A DNA stretch of 64,000 bases from Wurfbainia villosa (GCA_025175895.1 CM046000.1:68042720-68106719), one strand, 5' to 3'; counted from the first letter of the stretch, positions 24,486 to 36,339 are shown. Made by a program: numbers and translations. The notes: generated from the sequence alone by a model not told the origin.

Positions 24486-25506
24486 AATGTACCTTGGCAA
24501 TGTAAACCACATTAGCATGACAATAGCTAATGGAAGCACCTGAAGACTAGCATATGGATGAATAAGTCATGGATGACTTGGAGGGATCCGATAGGCGTGA
24601 GGCTGACAGAGGTGGCTAGAAGGCTTAGGTTTAGGTTATGGGTGGTCTAGTAAGTATGGGGACACCATACTTGAGATTAAAATCTCATGGATGAGGTTAT
24701 CATTCGATTGATATTATGGTCAGTCGACTGATGGGAGTCGACTAGAGTTCATCGTGATCACATTGATCGCTGATCACCGATCGATCGGGTATTCGACGAT
24801 AGAAAGTTCCCGAGTCGACTGTTAGGGTATAACAATCGAGTGATGACTCGATCAATCGATTGATGACTATGATCAGTCGACTGATGGTCTATTTGTTGGA
24901 ACTTATCCAACATGGCTCATGCCGTTGTGAGACAACGGCTAGAAGAGCAGTCAACTGATGGTCTCGATTAGTCGACTTCTAGGTAAAAATTAGCCCAAAT
25001 GCAGGTAATAAAAGCAGTTTGTGGGGAGGATTTTTGGTATGATTTTCTTGGGCGATTTGGAGTGATTTGCTGGTGCAACTCAAGGTCTTCAAGGCTAGTC
25101 CAAGGCAATCAACAAGGTTTTATTCAATGCAATCATTTGTAAAGTTTTCTTTACACTAATTTTTGTATTTACTTTATATTTGCTTGTTGTATCTTGTATT
25201 ACTGTTGTAATCATTGTAAGAGGTTTCTCCACCTTCAACTTGTTGTCGAGAAGGAGTTTATTGGATTAGTGGTGTGTGTTTGCATCGCTTGGGCTCTTTC
25301 GAGCCCAATCTGTGGAGTAGAAACCGTACGGTTCCGAACCACATTATATCGCTTGTCGTGTGATTGTGTTTGTTCTTTTTGTTTTTGTTATTATCATTAT
25401 TCTGTTGTGCACTAACATAATTTATAGAAATGAATGAATTTAGTTCGAACGATGACACGCTATTCACCCGCTCCCCCCCCCCACCCCGCCCTCTAGCGGT
25501 CGCACA

Positions 25507-26836
25507 GGTCCTTATAGGTTGCTATGGACTGGAGGTCCTAGCATGGTTGATTGTCTATAGTTGGATTCTACAAACTGGAGGACCTAGCATGGTTGACTAT
25601 TAGTTGTGTATGACTCTCTATTAGATAGAGAGTGTATTGTGGATGTATGTGTGTGTAGTTGTGCATTCATCACATTTTTTTATGCATGTTGGCGACTGGG
25701 TCTCCCTTGTGGTTGAGAGGGTCGTCAGGCATCCTGCCTCCGTGGTAACTCATTATAGTAGTAGTTGGTATGAGGGCAGTGTATCTATTGTGCCGCACTC
25801 AGCCACTATTGATGGTGGTAGTTGGAGTTGCATGCAGTTTGTCCTGGGTGTGTCGCACTCGACCACTCATGGGTAGTGATAGTAGTAGTAGCTAACAGCA
25901 GGGACTCCCATTGTGTAGTTTATAGCTATTTAGCTTATCGCTACTTATTCATACTCCCTACTCGGCCACTCGAGAGTAGTGGTCGTTATTGAGTTGGGAC
26001 AGATGTCATGTCGTGCCACCAAGACCACACTAGGGTCGTGGTAGTGAGTGGGGTGTGTATGCATGACAATGCATTTGCATTGCCATGTATGATGACATCT
26101 ATATGTGTGTGTGTGTGTGTGTGTGTGGGTGTGTGTAATTAGTATATATAGATATAGTCTATATATGCTTGTTGTGATGTTGCATTTGTTTGAGCTATGT
26201 TTGTTGCATATTGTTGTACATCATCTTGCATACTACTTCCATATTCTAGATGGTTGTGTGTGGGATACTAGTTTACGAGTTGGTCAGACTATTGTACACC
26301 TTTAACCAGTATCATGATGCGGTACGGGATGGACCAGGTATGTTGTTGTATTTGTTATAGATTATTCGTAAGGTGGTTTGTTGATTACAGAGGTATTGTT
26401 GTTCTTCCATATTGTATATGTTATATTATGGTATAGGTGCTGAGTTTATATGAATTGTAGCATTGCTGATCTTCAAGTGTGTCTGTATCTTATGTAATTC
26501 AGTTGATCTTTTGGTATATGCATTGGATATATTATACTTGTGGTTATCTGTTGTACATTTAGACTATATGTCATTGACCATCATATGATATATGATATGC
26601 ATGCACTATCTTTCATATTACCACTGAGTTTTATACTCACCACCACATACCCTAGGTTTTCTTGTCGCCCAGGTAACAAGTAGAAGATTCCTTGTGTGCT
26701 CGGAGCTTCGCGAGCTGATCCCATCTCACACCGAATGGTTGGATATTTATTCCATATCATTGTATTCTCTTGGATTGTTAGTTTTGGGATTTTACCCTAC
26801 ATTGTTTCCGTATTTATGGTATACGAATGTGTTGTA
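25507..26836 (+). repeat. K2: Gypsy-LTR-like fragment, non-coding
   Basis: Its last 500 bp align with 16925-17330 of K1, including the ACTCACCACCACA and CCCAGGTAACA blocks. It is rich in short GT-rich motifs and carries a (GT)n run. Cut at 26837 by the C1 LTR. No coding sequence is supported. Confidence 0.5.
26103..26137. repeat. (GT)n microsatellite
   Basis: About 35 bp of nearly pure GT dinucleotides with one interrupting G. Confidence 0.9.
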
Positions 26837-27987
26837 TGTTGATGCATGTAGTAGGCATAAGATAATCGAACCTAAGTTTTGATTATGGCAAAGGCCCAAA
26901 GCTAAGGTCATATTATTGTCTAACGAGCTGAACCAAGTGTGCAGGAATGGTTAAGCTGAGCTGAAGGTCAACGACACCCGGAGAATCCCGAGTAGAGAAA
27001 CTGTGGTGGTCGGGCGACACCGAGAGAACTTCAAAGGGAGCCGAAGAACCTAGGTGAAGACCTGATGCAAAGCAACAAGTCACAAAAGGGCCTAAGGTAA
27101 GCTCGTGTGTGAGTGAATGTAAGGTCGGGTCCTCCATATGGGGACATCCTTAGGCGGTGATCCGACTAAGACTTCCCGTGGATGGTCTAGGTCGAGATCG
27201 TACGGTAAGTGGCCCTCGAATTCACTTGTATTGTTTTTATTTCGAGCTAACTCTTTAGTGCAGTCGAGAACCCTAGCCACCAATCGACTGTTGGCTTGTA
27301 GTAGTCGACTATTGAGCATCAGTCGAATGATGAGGGTAAATAGTCGATTTCCATTTGAATTTCCAACTTCGATGAGAGTCAAACCTCATCCCCTTATCTT
27401 GGGATGAGGTGGCCTTCTTGATAAGATCTCAAGCTCAACGTCCACTAGGTTGAAGGGCTATAAAATGAGGAGTGTTTCACACTATTTTCAATGATTCCAA
27501 GCCTCCGAAAAGCTCCCACAATGCTACTACGCTTGGACAACGCTACGACACTGAAATGCTTCGGAACGCCAATGACCCGACCTCAAACTCAAGATCAATT
27601 CGTCGTCAATATCATTTGTTTCAGTTGTCTTTTCTCTTTTGAAATCATAATCGAAGCTTCTAATTTTAATTGTAATTGTTGTGCTTTATTTTTAAAGGGG
27701 AGAGGTGGAATTGTACCTTGTCCTCATATAGGTTTTATTGTATTTGTTGTCTCCTACCTCCAACGAGGAGGAGACTAGTTTAGTGAATTGCCCTCCGTAC
27801 ACTATCTTGGATTGTAAGGGCCTTGGATTAGCAGTCGGTAGGCTGTGAACCAAGTAAAACCAAGTTGTGTTCTTTACTATTTCGCTATGCATTTACTCTT
27901 TCTTACTAGTGTTTTAATCGAATGAACGAAAATATTTACGTGTGCTATTCCTCCCCCCCCCCTCTAGTGCTCTTTTTCGATCCAACA
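26837..27987 (+). repeat. 5' LTR of C1
   Basis: TGTTGATG to TCCAACA, 1151 bp, aligned with 30485-31597 throughout but clearly diverged. Palindrome-type variants near 27290-27345 lie 115-170 bp upstream of the TATA box. Confidence 0.8.
27459..27466 (+). promoter_or_regulatory. Putative TATA box of C1
   Basis: TATAAAAT, at the same place as TATAAAAG at 31113-31120 in C2. Confidence 0.5.
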
Positions 27988-27989
27988 AT

Positions 27990-28001
27990 TGATATCAAAG
28001 C
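27990..28001 (+). other. Degraded primer-binding site of C1
   Basis: TGATATCAAAGC, two G-to-A changes away from TGGTATCAGAGC, 2 bp after the LTR. G-to-A changes are what methylated-cytosine decay on the other strand gives. Confidence 0.75.
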
Positions 28002-28187
28002 GGGGGCACTACGATTTGGTGCAACCACCAAATCTAGCATCGACTTTCGTGTTTTTCTTTTCGTATTCATTTTAATTGGTTTCTTGTATCATTCGTCCTT
28101 TCGTTAATTTCCTTCTCCCGCACTACTAATCCAAGACGAGAGTCTTTGTACCTTTTGTCATTTTTATTTTTACAAGGTTTTTTTTTA

Positions 28188-29815
28188 ATGGCCCATCTTG
28201 AAGGGTTTACCACTGCCCAACTTCCGTTTTACAACGGAGATGACTTCATTACTAGAAGGGTCGAATGGAGTGCTACTTGAAAATCCAAGTAGAGATATGG
28301 ATCGTAATCCAATCTGAGTTCACACTTCCGACTAATGAAGATGGTTAATCGTTGGATTGCGATCAATGGACAAATACCATGAAATGCCAAGTGGAAGCCG
28401 ATGCCAAGGCTACCCAAATCCTACAGTGCAGCTTGTCCAAAGACAAGATCAACCACGTCGGTACTTTCATCAGTGCAAAAGAATTGTGGAATAAGCTCAT
28501 CGAGCTTCAAGAAGGGACTGCGGACACTAAGGTATGTAAGAGGGATTTGTTATTAAATAAATTGTTTAACTTAAAGATGTAGGAACATGATTCGGCCACT
28601 CAGCTTCATGCTCACATACAAGACATCATGAACGGGCTACATTCGATCGGTCAGAAGGTAGAAAATTGGGATGTGATTAGGTGTGTGCTTAAGGCATTCC
28701 CTAGGACTACCTTGTGGGCATCCATGGTTGATGCCTACAAGGTTTCTAAAGACCTTTCTAAAATAAGATTAGACGAAATGTTTTCAAAATCTGAATTACA
28801 TGAGTAGTCTAATTCGGCCCTCGCCGAGAAAAATATTGCCTTATTTGCAGGTACGAAGAAGAAGCCCAAAAGCAAACCACCTCCAGAGGAAGAAGATGAG
28901 TACGAGTTGGAGATAGATGATGAGATGTAAACCGAACTAGTATATCTAGTTCGAAAAATGATCAAGAGCAGAAGATGACATGTCAACCAATCTAAGGAAG
29001 GTAAGTCAAAATCAAATTCCAACTATTGATGCTATGAGTGTAACAGGTTGGGCCACATCAAGATGGACTGTCCAAAGCTCAAGAACAAGGCACCCAAGTT
29101 CAAGAAAGCACTCAACACTACGTGGTGGGAATTGTCGAAGGAGGAAGTCAAGCTCAACAACCTCGTCATCATGGCCAAGCTGATCGAACCTGAGGAAGAG
29201 TCCGAACCCCAGGAAGAGTTCAACTCCGGATCCGACAACGAGTCTCTATTCAAGACAAGCCACGGATCTGTATCCAGTTCAAAAGGTTCACTCAAGGTGA
29301 GTTGCTCTCTAATCGATAGATTATATGGTGCAATTAAGTTCTTAACTAGAAAGTTAGCTAAGTCCGAGTCCATGGTTGAGACCTTAGTTGAGGAGGTTAA
29401 ACTTCTTCAATACGAGGTCTCCCTAACCTCTTCGACTAGTCAAGTTCAAGAGGAGGACTCAACTCGAGTTGAAAAACTCGAGTTGAAAAACTCGAGTTGA
29501 AAAACTCGAGTTGAAAAACTCGAAGTTGAGAACTCACTCTTGAAAGGACAAGTCGAAGATTGACAAACGATGGAAAGGTTCACTTTGGGATCCAAAGGAC
29601 TTTACCTACTACTTGGATTGCAAAGGGTCGTGTACAACATGGTCGGACTAGGATTTAGATCAACCATGACTAACAAGTTGTATATGCCAATCATAAATTG
29701 TAATAGAAAATAAGTCCAAGAATGGGTCCCTAAGACTGCTTGAATTTCATAATTAGGATCTAATAAGTATTGGGTTCCCAAGGACCAAATCCACTACGTG
29801 GATAGACCGAACTGA
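28188..29815 (+). pseudogene. gag: C1 gag, broken
   Basis: Starts ATG at 28188 (MAHLEGFTTAQLPFYNGDDF) and can be followed beside the C2 gag to YWVPKDQIHYVDRPN and the stop at 29813. Lesions: a frameshift near 28255, a stop at 28579 (KM then TAG), stops near 28806 and 28927, and a tandem 14-bp expansion at 29462-29517 that ruins the frame. The zinc knuckle near 29040 reads CNRLGHIKMDC with the first Cys out of frame. Same function as in C2; inactive. Confidence 0.8.
29462..29517. repeat. 14-bp tandem repeat in C1 gag
   Basis: ACTCGAGTTGAAAA four times. C2 has about one related unit at the matching place, so this is a local slippage expansion. Confidence 0.92.
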
Positions 29816-30444
29816 TTCAATGGTCCAGGGGGAGGTAGTACTAAATTTGTTTGTTCTATTACATGTAATTCGTCTTTGCATACATAGTTATTTTGTTTTA
29901 ATTTTTAGAACGGCTAGATAGGTTCAATAACTCATCAATCTTGACAATATAGTATTAGGACGTGGCGAGATGATATTACATTAGGGAAACGAAGTCATGT
30001 GTATCCTAGTTAGATAAGGCGTATCTAGCTTAGTGTACTCGACTAAGTTGAACTAGCTGAAGCTACCTCGACGTATCCTTAACTAGTTAAACTAGGAAGT
30101 AATCTTAAGTTACTCAAGCAATCGATTTCTTGAATTTGGCTTTGTCTAAGGAAGTGGTCATTGTTCTGATCAAAGAAGGCCTCTATGCCTCACCACGATC
30201 TAGAAGCCAATTTCTCAAAAAATTTACTTGACGAGCTAAGGGTTAAATCCGAATCTAACCCAAGGTTGATTAGTTTCACTTCACTAAATCTAAACAAGTA
30301 AAACTAAAGTCAACTCACAAAACACATAAGGATAACATGCTTGATGATGTAAAAAGGGTGAGATGATTCCTAGGACTAATAACTTTCAACCAACTCTTAA
30401 AATACCAATATCCCATCCAACTACTATATGTGTAGGATCAATGG
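29816..30444 (+). other. Spacer between gag and protease in C1
   Basis: About 630 bp without an open frame, homologous all along to 33402-34036 in C2. Shared landmarks are a T-rich tract ending TTTTTAGAA and a later AAGGAAGTGGTC block. It separates the gag stop from the protease DSG motif. Confidence 0.65.
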
Positions 30445-30484
30445 ATGTTGGATAGTGGGTGCTCCCGACACGTGACCAGAGACA
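30445..30484 (+). pseudogene. C1 protease stub
   Basis: MLDSGCSRHVTRD, the aspartic-protease active-site region (D-S-G), ends at the C2 LTR. The five bases before that LTR are AGACA; the matching copy should lie at the far side of C2. Confidence 0.75.
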
Positions 30485-31597
30485 TGTTGGTGCAGTAGGC
30501 ACCTAAGTCGAATTTGAGTTTTGATTATAGCAAATGATACAAAGTTAAGCTTATATTGTTATCTCACGAGCTAAAACGAGTGTGTAGAAAAGTGTCAATG
30601 CTGAAGCTGAAGGTTAGCGACACCCGGAGGAAATCGCGGTGGTCGGGCGACACTCGGGTGATTTCGGAGGAAGCCGAAGGAATTGAGTGGAAGACCGGAA
30701 GCGAAAGCGACACAATAAGTATCGAGGTAAGCTCGTGTATACGAGCGTAAGTGAGGTCATATCCTCCTTACGGGGATAGTCTTAAGTGTAGATCCGACCC
30801 AAGACATCCCATCAGTGGTATAGGTCGAGATCGGACGGTCGGAGGCCGTCGAAATAATGTTTTTCTTTAGCTAACTTTTGATTTCAGCTAGCATCAGTCG
30901 ACTGCCAGCTTGGAGGACTTGACTGCTGTCCATCAGTCGACTATCTAGGATTAGCATTCGACTAATACTGCCATCAGTCAACTGATGATGGCCATCAGTC
31001 AACTGATGGTCAAGGATCAGCTTCAAGGAGTCAAGGCTTATCACCTCATTTCAAGGGGAGTGGTGCTCAAATTTGATTGGCTGAAGTTTCTCTCGATAAG
31101 GGGCTCAAAGGATATAAAAGGAGGGACTATCCTAGGGTTTTCTAATCAATTCTAAGCTTCCAAAAGCCTCTGCAATGCTACAACTCTCCGACAACGAAGT
31201 TCTACTTCTCCGACGCTGTAGGTTTAAATTGTTCATATTTTTCTTTGTCGGTATAAGCTTCAATTCAGTTCATTTTTTTATTGTCTCTGACTTTTATCGT
31301 AACGAGGAGAGGGGGAGTGTCCCTCTACCTCAAGCTTTTAGTGTTTTCCTGTATTCGATTAACTCCTACCTCCAACGAGGAGGAGTTCTTTAGTGTTTTG
31401 CCCTCCGTGCGTGGTCAAGGATCACTAGGGCCTTGGAGTAGTAGCCAAAGTTTACGAACCAAGTAAAAAATCTTCTTGTCTCTTTTAGCTTACATTTATC
31501 TTTCCGCTGTGTATATTTGTCCATTCGAACAAACTCATATGAAAAAGATTTATCGCTATTCACCCCCCCCCCCTCTAGCGATCCGCTCGATCTAACA
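30485..31597 (+). repeat. 5' LTR of C2
   Basis: TGTTGGTGCAG to GATCTAACA, 1113 bp. Palindrome CAGTCGACTG at 30895-30904 and several near copies up to 31010 lie 100-220 bp upstream of the TATA box. Confidence 0.85.
31113..31120 (+). promoter_or_regulatory. Putative TATA box of C2
   Basis: TATAAAAG in a GC-richer context, about 485 bp before the LTR end, conserved in C1. Confidence 0.55.
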
Positions 31598-31599
31598 AT

Positions 31600-31611
31600 T
31601 GGTATCAGAGC
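31600..31611 (+). other. Primer-binding site of C2 (tRNA-iMet)
   Basis: TGGTATCAGAGC, exact, 2 bp after the LTR. Confidence 0.93.
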
Positions 31612-31816
31612 CGGGGTGCTAATATTCGGTGAAACCACCAATCTAGCTTCTTTACAGATTTTTTTTCCCTTTTTATTCTGTTTATTTCAAATTTATTTCA
31701 TTCGCTTAGTTTTTCTCCCGCACTACTAATCCAATACGCGAGTCTTGGTACTTTTCGATTGTTTGTGTTGTTGCTAGGTTTTTTTCGTCTTCATTCTCTT
31801 GTTTTTTTTTGTATCA

Positions 31817-33401
31817 ATGACCCATCTTGATGGTTTTAGCACAGTCCGACCTCCGTTTTTCAATGGAGATGACTTCCGTTATTGGAAGGGTCGGATGGAG
31901 TGCTTTCTTGAGACCCAAATTGAGATGTGGATCATAATCCAAACGGGATTCACACTTCCGACTAACGAAGTGGGTGAATCTTTAGATTATGACCAATGGA
32001 CCAATGCTACAAAAAGACAAGTCGAAGCTGATGCCAAGGTGACTCAAATCCTCCAATGCGGCTTGTCCAAGGAGGAGCTTAATCGCGTCGGCCCCTTCAT
32101 CAGCGCAAAGGATCTTTGGACAAAATTAGTGGAGCTACGCGAAGGGACCGATGAAGCCAAGGTATTTAAGCGCGATCTTTTGTTTAAAAAATTATATAAT
32201 CTAAAAATGCAGGAACACGAAACGGCGACGCAACTTCACGCTCGCATTCAAGACATAGTCAATAACCTACACACGATCTGGCAAAAGGTCAAAAACCGCA
32301 AACTTATTAGGTATGTTCTTAACTCTTTTCCTAGGACTACCTTGTGGGCATCCATGGTCGATGCCTACAAGGTCTCCAAGGATCTTTCAAAACTTAGGTT
32401 AGATGAGTTATTTTTCGATTTCGAACTTCATGAGCAGTCTAACTCGGAACCCAAGAAGGGTATAACACTTTATGTAGGTTCGAGGAAGAAAACCGCAGCA
32501 AGCCACCCCCGAAGGAAGAAGAAGATGAGTCCGATTCGGAGGTCGACCCGGAAATGGAGGCCGAATTAGTCAACCTAGTTCGGAGGATAGTCAATGGATG
32601 AAAGCGAACATCACTCAACCCAACAAAGGTAAGCCTAAAAGTTCTAATATTAGGTGTTACGAATGCAACAGGTTTGGACACATCAAGTCCGAATGCCCAA
32701 AACTCAAGAGCAAAGCACCAAAACACAAAAAGGCACTCAACACTACGTGGGAAGAAGCACCCGAGGAAGAAGATGATGATCATGTCCTCATGGCTAAACA
32801 GGTGGAATCAGAGACAGAGTCGGAACCTGAACACGAATCGGAAATCGAAGATGAGTCGGACTGTGAAGCACTATTCAAGACAAGCCACGGATACGCATCC
32901 GGTTCAAAAGATACACTCAAGGTAAGTTGATCCCTTATTAGTACGCTTTATAGTGCAATTAAGTTCTTAACTAGGAAATTAGCTAAGTCCGATTCCAAGG
33001 TCGAGACCCTAGTTGAGGAAGTTAAACTCCTCAAACACGAGGTCTCCCTAACCTCTTCGACTAGTCGAGTTCGAGAGGAGGACTCAACTCGGGTTGAAAA
33101 GCTCGAAGTTGAGAACTCACTCTTGAAAAGTCAAGTAGAAGATCTTAGGAACACGTTGGAAAGGTTTACTTTGGGATCCAAACTACTTGACCTCCTACTT
33201 GGATCACAAAGGGCCGTGTACAACAAGGTCGGACTAGCGTTTAGCTCAAATACGACCAACAAGTCGTATATGTCGATTGTGAGTCGACATAAAAAATGTG
33301 TCCAAGCATGGGTCCCTAAGACCGCCTTTATTTTAAACTTAGGATCGAACCAGTACTGGGTTCCCAAGGACCAAATCCACTATGTGGAGAGACCGAACTG
33401 A
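31817..33401 (+). pseudogene. gag: C2 gag, one frameshift and few stops
   Basis: I take ATG at 31817 (MTHLDGFSTVRPPFFNGDDF), whose counterpart is the C1 start. The UBN2-type core runs to about 32480 (ending near YVGSRKK), where a frameshift diverts it; the acidic linker continues in another frame to a stop near 32600. A frame from 32598 carries the CCHC knuckle (CYECNRFGHIKSEC), a Glu/Ser-rich acidic stretch, a TGA at 32928 (TGC, Cys, in C1) and then, in the same frame, a Leu-rich coiled coil and the C-terminal YWVPKDQIHYVERPN. Gag makes the virus-like particle; this copy would need repair to work. Confidence 0.85.
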
Positions 33402-34036
33402 TTCAACGGTCCAAGGGAGCTAGTACAAAACTTGTTTGTATTTTAACTTAGAAATTGCATGCTTAGGTTCTTTATTTAGTTTGATTTTTCTTTTTAGAAT
33501 GGTTAGATAGGACTATAACTCGTCAATACTTGATAACATAGTACCAGGATGCGGTGATATGATAGTACATTAAAAAAACGGAGTCTTGTGTATTCAGGCT
33601 AGATAAGGCATATCTAGTTCGGTGCACTTGACCAAGCGGAACTAGCTGAAGCTACCTTGTTGTATCCTAGACTAGTTAGACCAGGAAGTAGTCTTGGGTG
33701 AGTCAAGTCTCTATTTTCTTGAAAATGGCTTTGTCTAAGGAAGTGGTCGTTGTTCCAATCAAAGAAGGCCTATGTGCCTCGCCACGATTTGGAAGCCATG
33801 ATCTTGAAAAGGTGACTTGATGAGCCTAAGATCAAATCTGAATCAAACACAAGGTTGACAAGTGTTCAAATCATTAAATTTAATTCAAGTAAAATTGGAA
33901 GTCATCTCACAAGAACATATAGGGTTAACATGTTTGATCATGTAGACATGGGTGAGATGATTTAGGTTAATAATTTTCAACCAATCTTTAATAAAACCAA
34001 TATCCGATCCAACTACCTTGCATGTAGGATCAATGG
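33402..34036 (+). other. Spacer between gag and pol in C2
   Basis: 635 bp lacking an open frame, conserved in C1. A T-rich tract ending TTTTTAG near 33498 resembles a plant 3' splice site. Spliced expression of pol is a possibility only. Confidence 0.6.
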
Positions 34037-35403
34037 ATGTTGGACAGTGGTTGCTCCCGACACATGACCGGGGATCAACTCAAGTTTTCAAAGCTTCGAT
34101 TCAAAAGACAAGGATCGGTAGCCTTCGGAAACAACGGCAAGCTTAAAATCATCGGATCAGGTGATATTGAGCTCAACTCTAACTTTATTATTCAAAATGT
34201 CTTATTGGTAGAAAATTTTCAATATAATTTACTTAGTGTAAGCCAATTGTGTGATAACAACTATAAGGTCATATTTCTAGAAAATGAATGCATAATTAAT
34301 ACAAATGAAACTTCTAAAACAATCCTTAAGGGAACCAGATACAAAAATATTTACACTATTAATCTAACTAACTCCTCAACTAGGTGTCTTATGGCACGAC
34401 AAGAGGAATCATGGTTGTGGCACCGACAACTCGGTCACTCACACTCAAGACTCATGCACAAGATGAGTCAGAGTGACTTAGTCAGAGGTTTGCCTAACAT
34501 CAATAACTTGAACAATAAAATATGTAATGCTTGTCAACAAGGTAAACAATCTAGGACACAACATCAACTAACTAATCAAGAACGAATCAAAAGTGTTCTT
34601 GAGCTCCTACACATGGATCTATTTGATTCACACGGAGCTAAGTCACTTAATGGGAGTAAATTCTGCTTAGTTATAATTGATGACTATTCTAGATTTACTT
34701 GGGTTAGGTTCATCAAACACAAAAGTGATACCCTAAATCAATTAATCAACCTATTTAAACTAATATAAAATCAACAAAACCTTAAAATCAAAAGACTTAG
34801 GACTGATTATGGTGGTGAATTCGAGAATCATAGGTTTACAGAATTCTGTAACCTAAATGGATACCACCATGAGTTCTCTTGCCCTAGAACCCCACAACAG
34901 AATGGCCTAGTAGAACGTAAAAATAGAACCCTACAAGAAGCCGCTAGGACAATGTTAAACGAGTATAACCTACCTGATAGGTTTTGGGCGGAAGCCGTAA
35001 GTACGACATGCTATGTCAAAAATAGGATCCTTTTGGTAAAGAGGAACCTTAAGACATCATACGAGATTTATCACGATAAAATACCTAACATCAAGTAGTT
35101 TAGGATACTTGGGTGTAAGGTACATACCTAAACACTAAGGATTATCTAGGGAAATTTACATCCAAAACCTCGACCGGGATCTTTCTAGGATACTCGACTA
35201 TAAGTAGAGCTTATAGAGTATATAACCATGACACCCTTAGAGTCGAGGAGACTATCAATGTAGTATTTGATGAAGGACATGAATCTACAAAACCTCCGGC
35301 AACCCCAATTAGCGAGCCGATTCATACCAGACCTAACTCTGATCCAGATATCAAGTCTAGTATTAATCCTAACCTAGGTCAACCAAGTCACTCTATCGAC
35401 CAA
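34037..35403 (+). pseudogene. C2 protease and integrase
   Basis: Open from 34037 to a TAA at 34766, then readable in the same frame. Protease: MLDSGCSRHMTG with the catalytic D-S-G. GAG-pre-integrase zinc finger: WLWHRQLGHSHSRLMHKM and CNACQQGKQ. Integrase core: first Asp in LHMDLFDSHG, second in RTDYGGEFEN, and the Glu in TPQQNGLVERKNRTL, so the D,D,E triad is present. A TAG lies near 35098 (NIK before FRILGC) and further frame damage follows in the connection to RT. Function: polyprotein processing and cDNA insertion. Confidence 0.82.
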
Positions 35404-36339
35404 GTGGTAGAAGACTCTAGTCAAACTAGGACTCAAACGAGTCATCCTATTAACCAAGTGGTAGATGACCCAAACCCAAATCAAACTAGGACTCAAACCA
35501 ATCATCCTATCGACCAAGTGATAGGTGATCCAAGTCTAAGCGTTCGAACTAGAGCCTCATATAGAAACCTTAGTCAAATATCCCTGATTTCCAAAATTGA
35601 ACCCAAAACTATTGACCCACCTCTTCTTGATCCCGATTGGATTATTGCAATGCAAGAAGAGCTAGCTCAATTCACTAGGAATGAAGTATGGGAATTAGTA
35701 CCACAACCTAAAGATAAAACAATCATTGGAACAAGGTGGGTGTTTAGGAATAAACTTGATGATAAGGGTGAAGTAGTTAGAAATAAAGCTAGATTAGTTG
35801 ATAAAGGGTTTAGTCAAGTCGAAGGTTTAGATTAAGACGAGACCTATGCTCCAGTAGCTAGGTTAGAGTCCATTCGAATGTTATTTGCATATGTTGCACA
35901 TCGAGGATTTATGTTATTTCAAATGGATATAAAGTCAGCATTCTTGAATGGATACATTAAAGAAAAGGTTTATGTTAGTCAACCCTTCGGTTTCGAAAGT
36001 CTGGATAAACTTGACCATGTTCTTAGGTTAAAGAAAGCCCTCTATGGACTTAAACAAGCTCCTCAAGCTTGGTACGAGAGGCTTTCGGTTTATCTTAAGT
36101 CCAAAGGTTTTAACCAAGGTGTGGTTGACCCAACTCTTTTCGTAAAAATCGTAAGTAAAGACATATTCATAGCCCAAATCTACGTAGATGATATTATTTT
36201 TGGAACCACCAACTCGATCCTACTGAATGAATTCATTTCACTTATGGAAATTAAATTTGAAATGAATTTAGTAGGTGAGTTAAGTTTCTTCTTAGGTCTA
36301 CAAATTAAACAAACTAAAGATGGAATATACCTACATTAA
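35404..36339 (+). pseudogene. C2 reverse transcriptase, two in-frame stops
   Basis: After a linker with a repeated block of about 19 residues (HPINQVVDDPN, then HPIDQVIGDP), the RT blocks follow in order: WIIAMQEELAQFTRNEVWEL, IIGTRWVFRNKLDDKGEVVR, FQMDIKSAFLNG (catalytic Asp), ALYGLKQAPQAWYERL and YVDDIIFG with the catalytic pair at 36181-36192. TAA at 35833 replaces a codon between LD and DETYAP, and TAA at 36337 follows IYLH. Otherwise the domain is well kept. Confidence 0.86.

Larger units (their letters stand above)
18720..25506 (+). repeat. Solo LTR H (A-family relative), split by element G
   Basis: Left part 18720-19115 and right part 24486-25506, about 1.4 kb once G is removed. The start carries the CTCGAG-containing LTR-end motif twice (from 18720 and from 18832), mirroring A and B in reverse orientation. 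A tandem repeat on AAAGTCCAAG and AGTCTTGGCA follows; the right part holds CAGTCGACTG at 24721-24730 and 24874-24883 and ends near a CCCTCTAGCGG block. No internal region accompanies it. Flanks GGTTG and GGTCC do not form a clean duplication, so the edges are approximate. Confidence 0.62.
26837..30484 (+). mobile_element. Element C1: SIRE-like Copia element cut inside protease
   Basis: 5' LTR, degraded primer site and gag, followed by a non-coding spacer and the first 13 codons of protease. At 30485 the LTR of a second copy (C2) begins. The part of C1 beyond protease is not in the window, as expected if C2 inserted there and its right side lies further along. C1 carries more lesions than C2, which agrees with its being older. 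Confidence 0.8.

Noticed and set aside
25194..25467. Frames on both strands in the right part of solo LTR H
   Set aside because: Cys/Phe-rich translation of LTR sequence with no similarity to a known protein.
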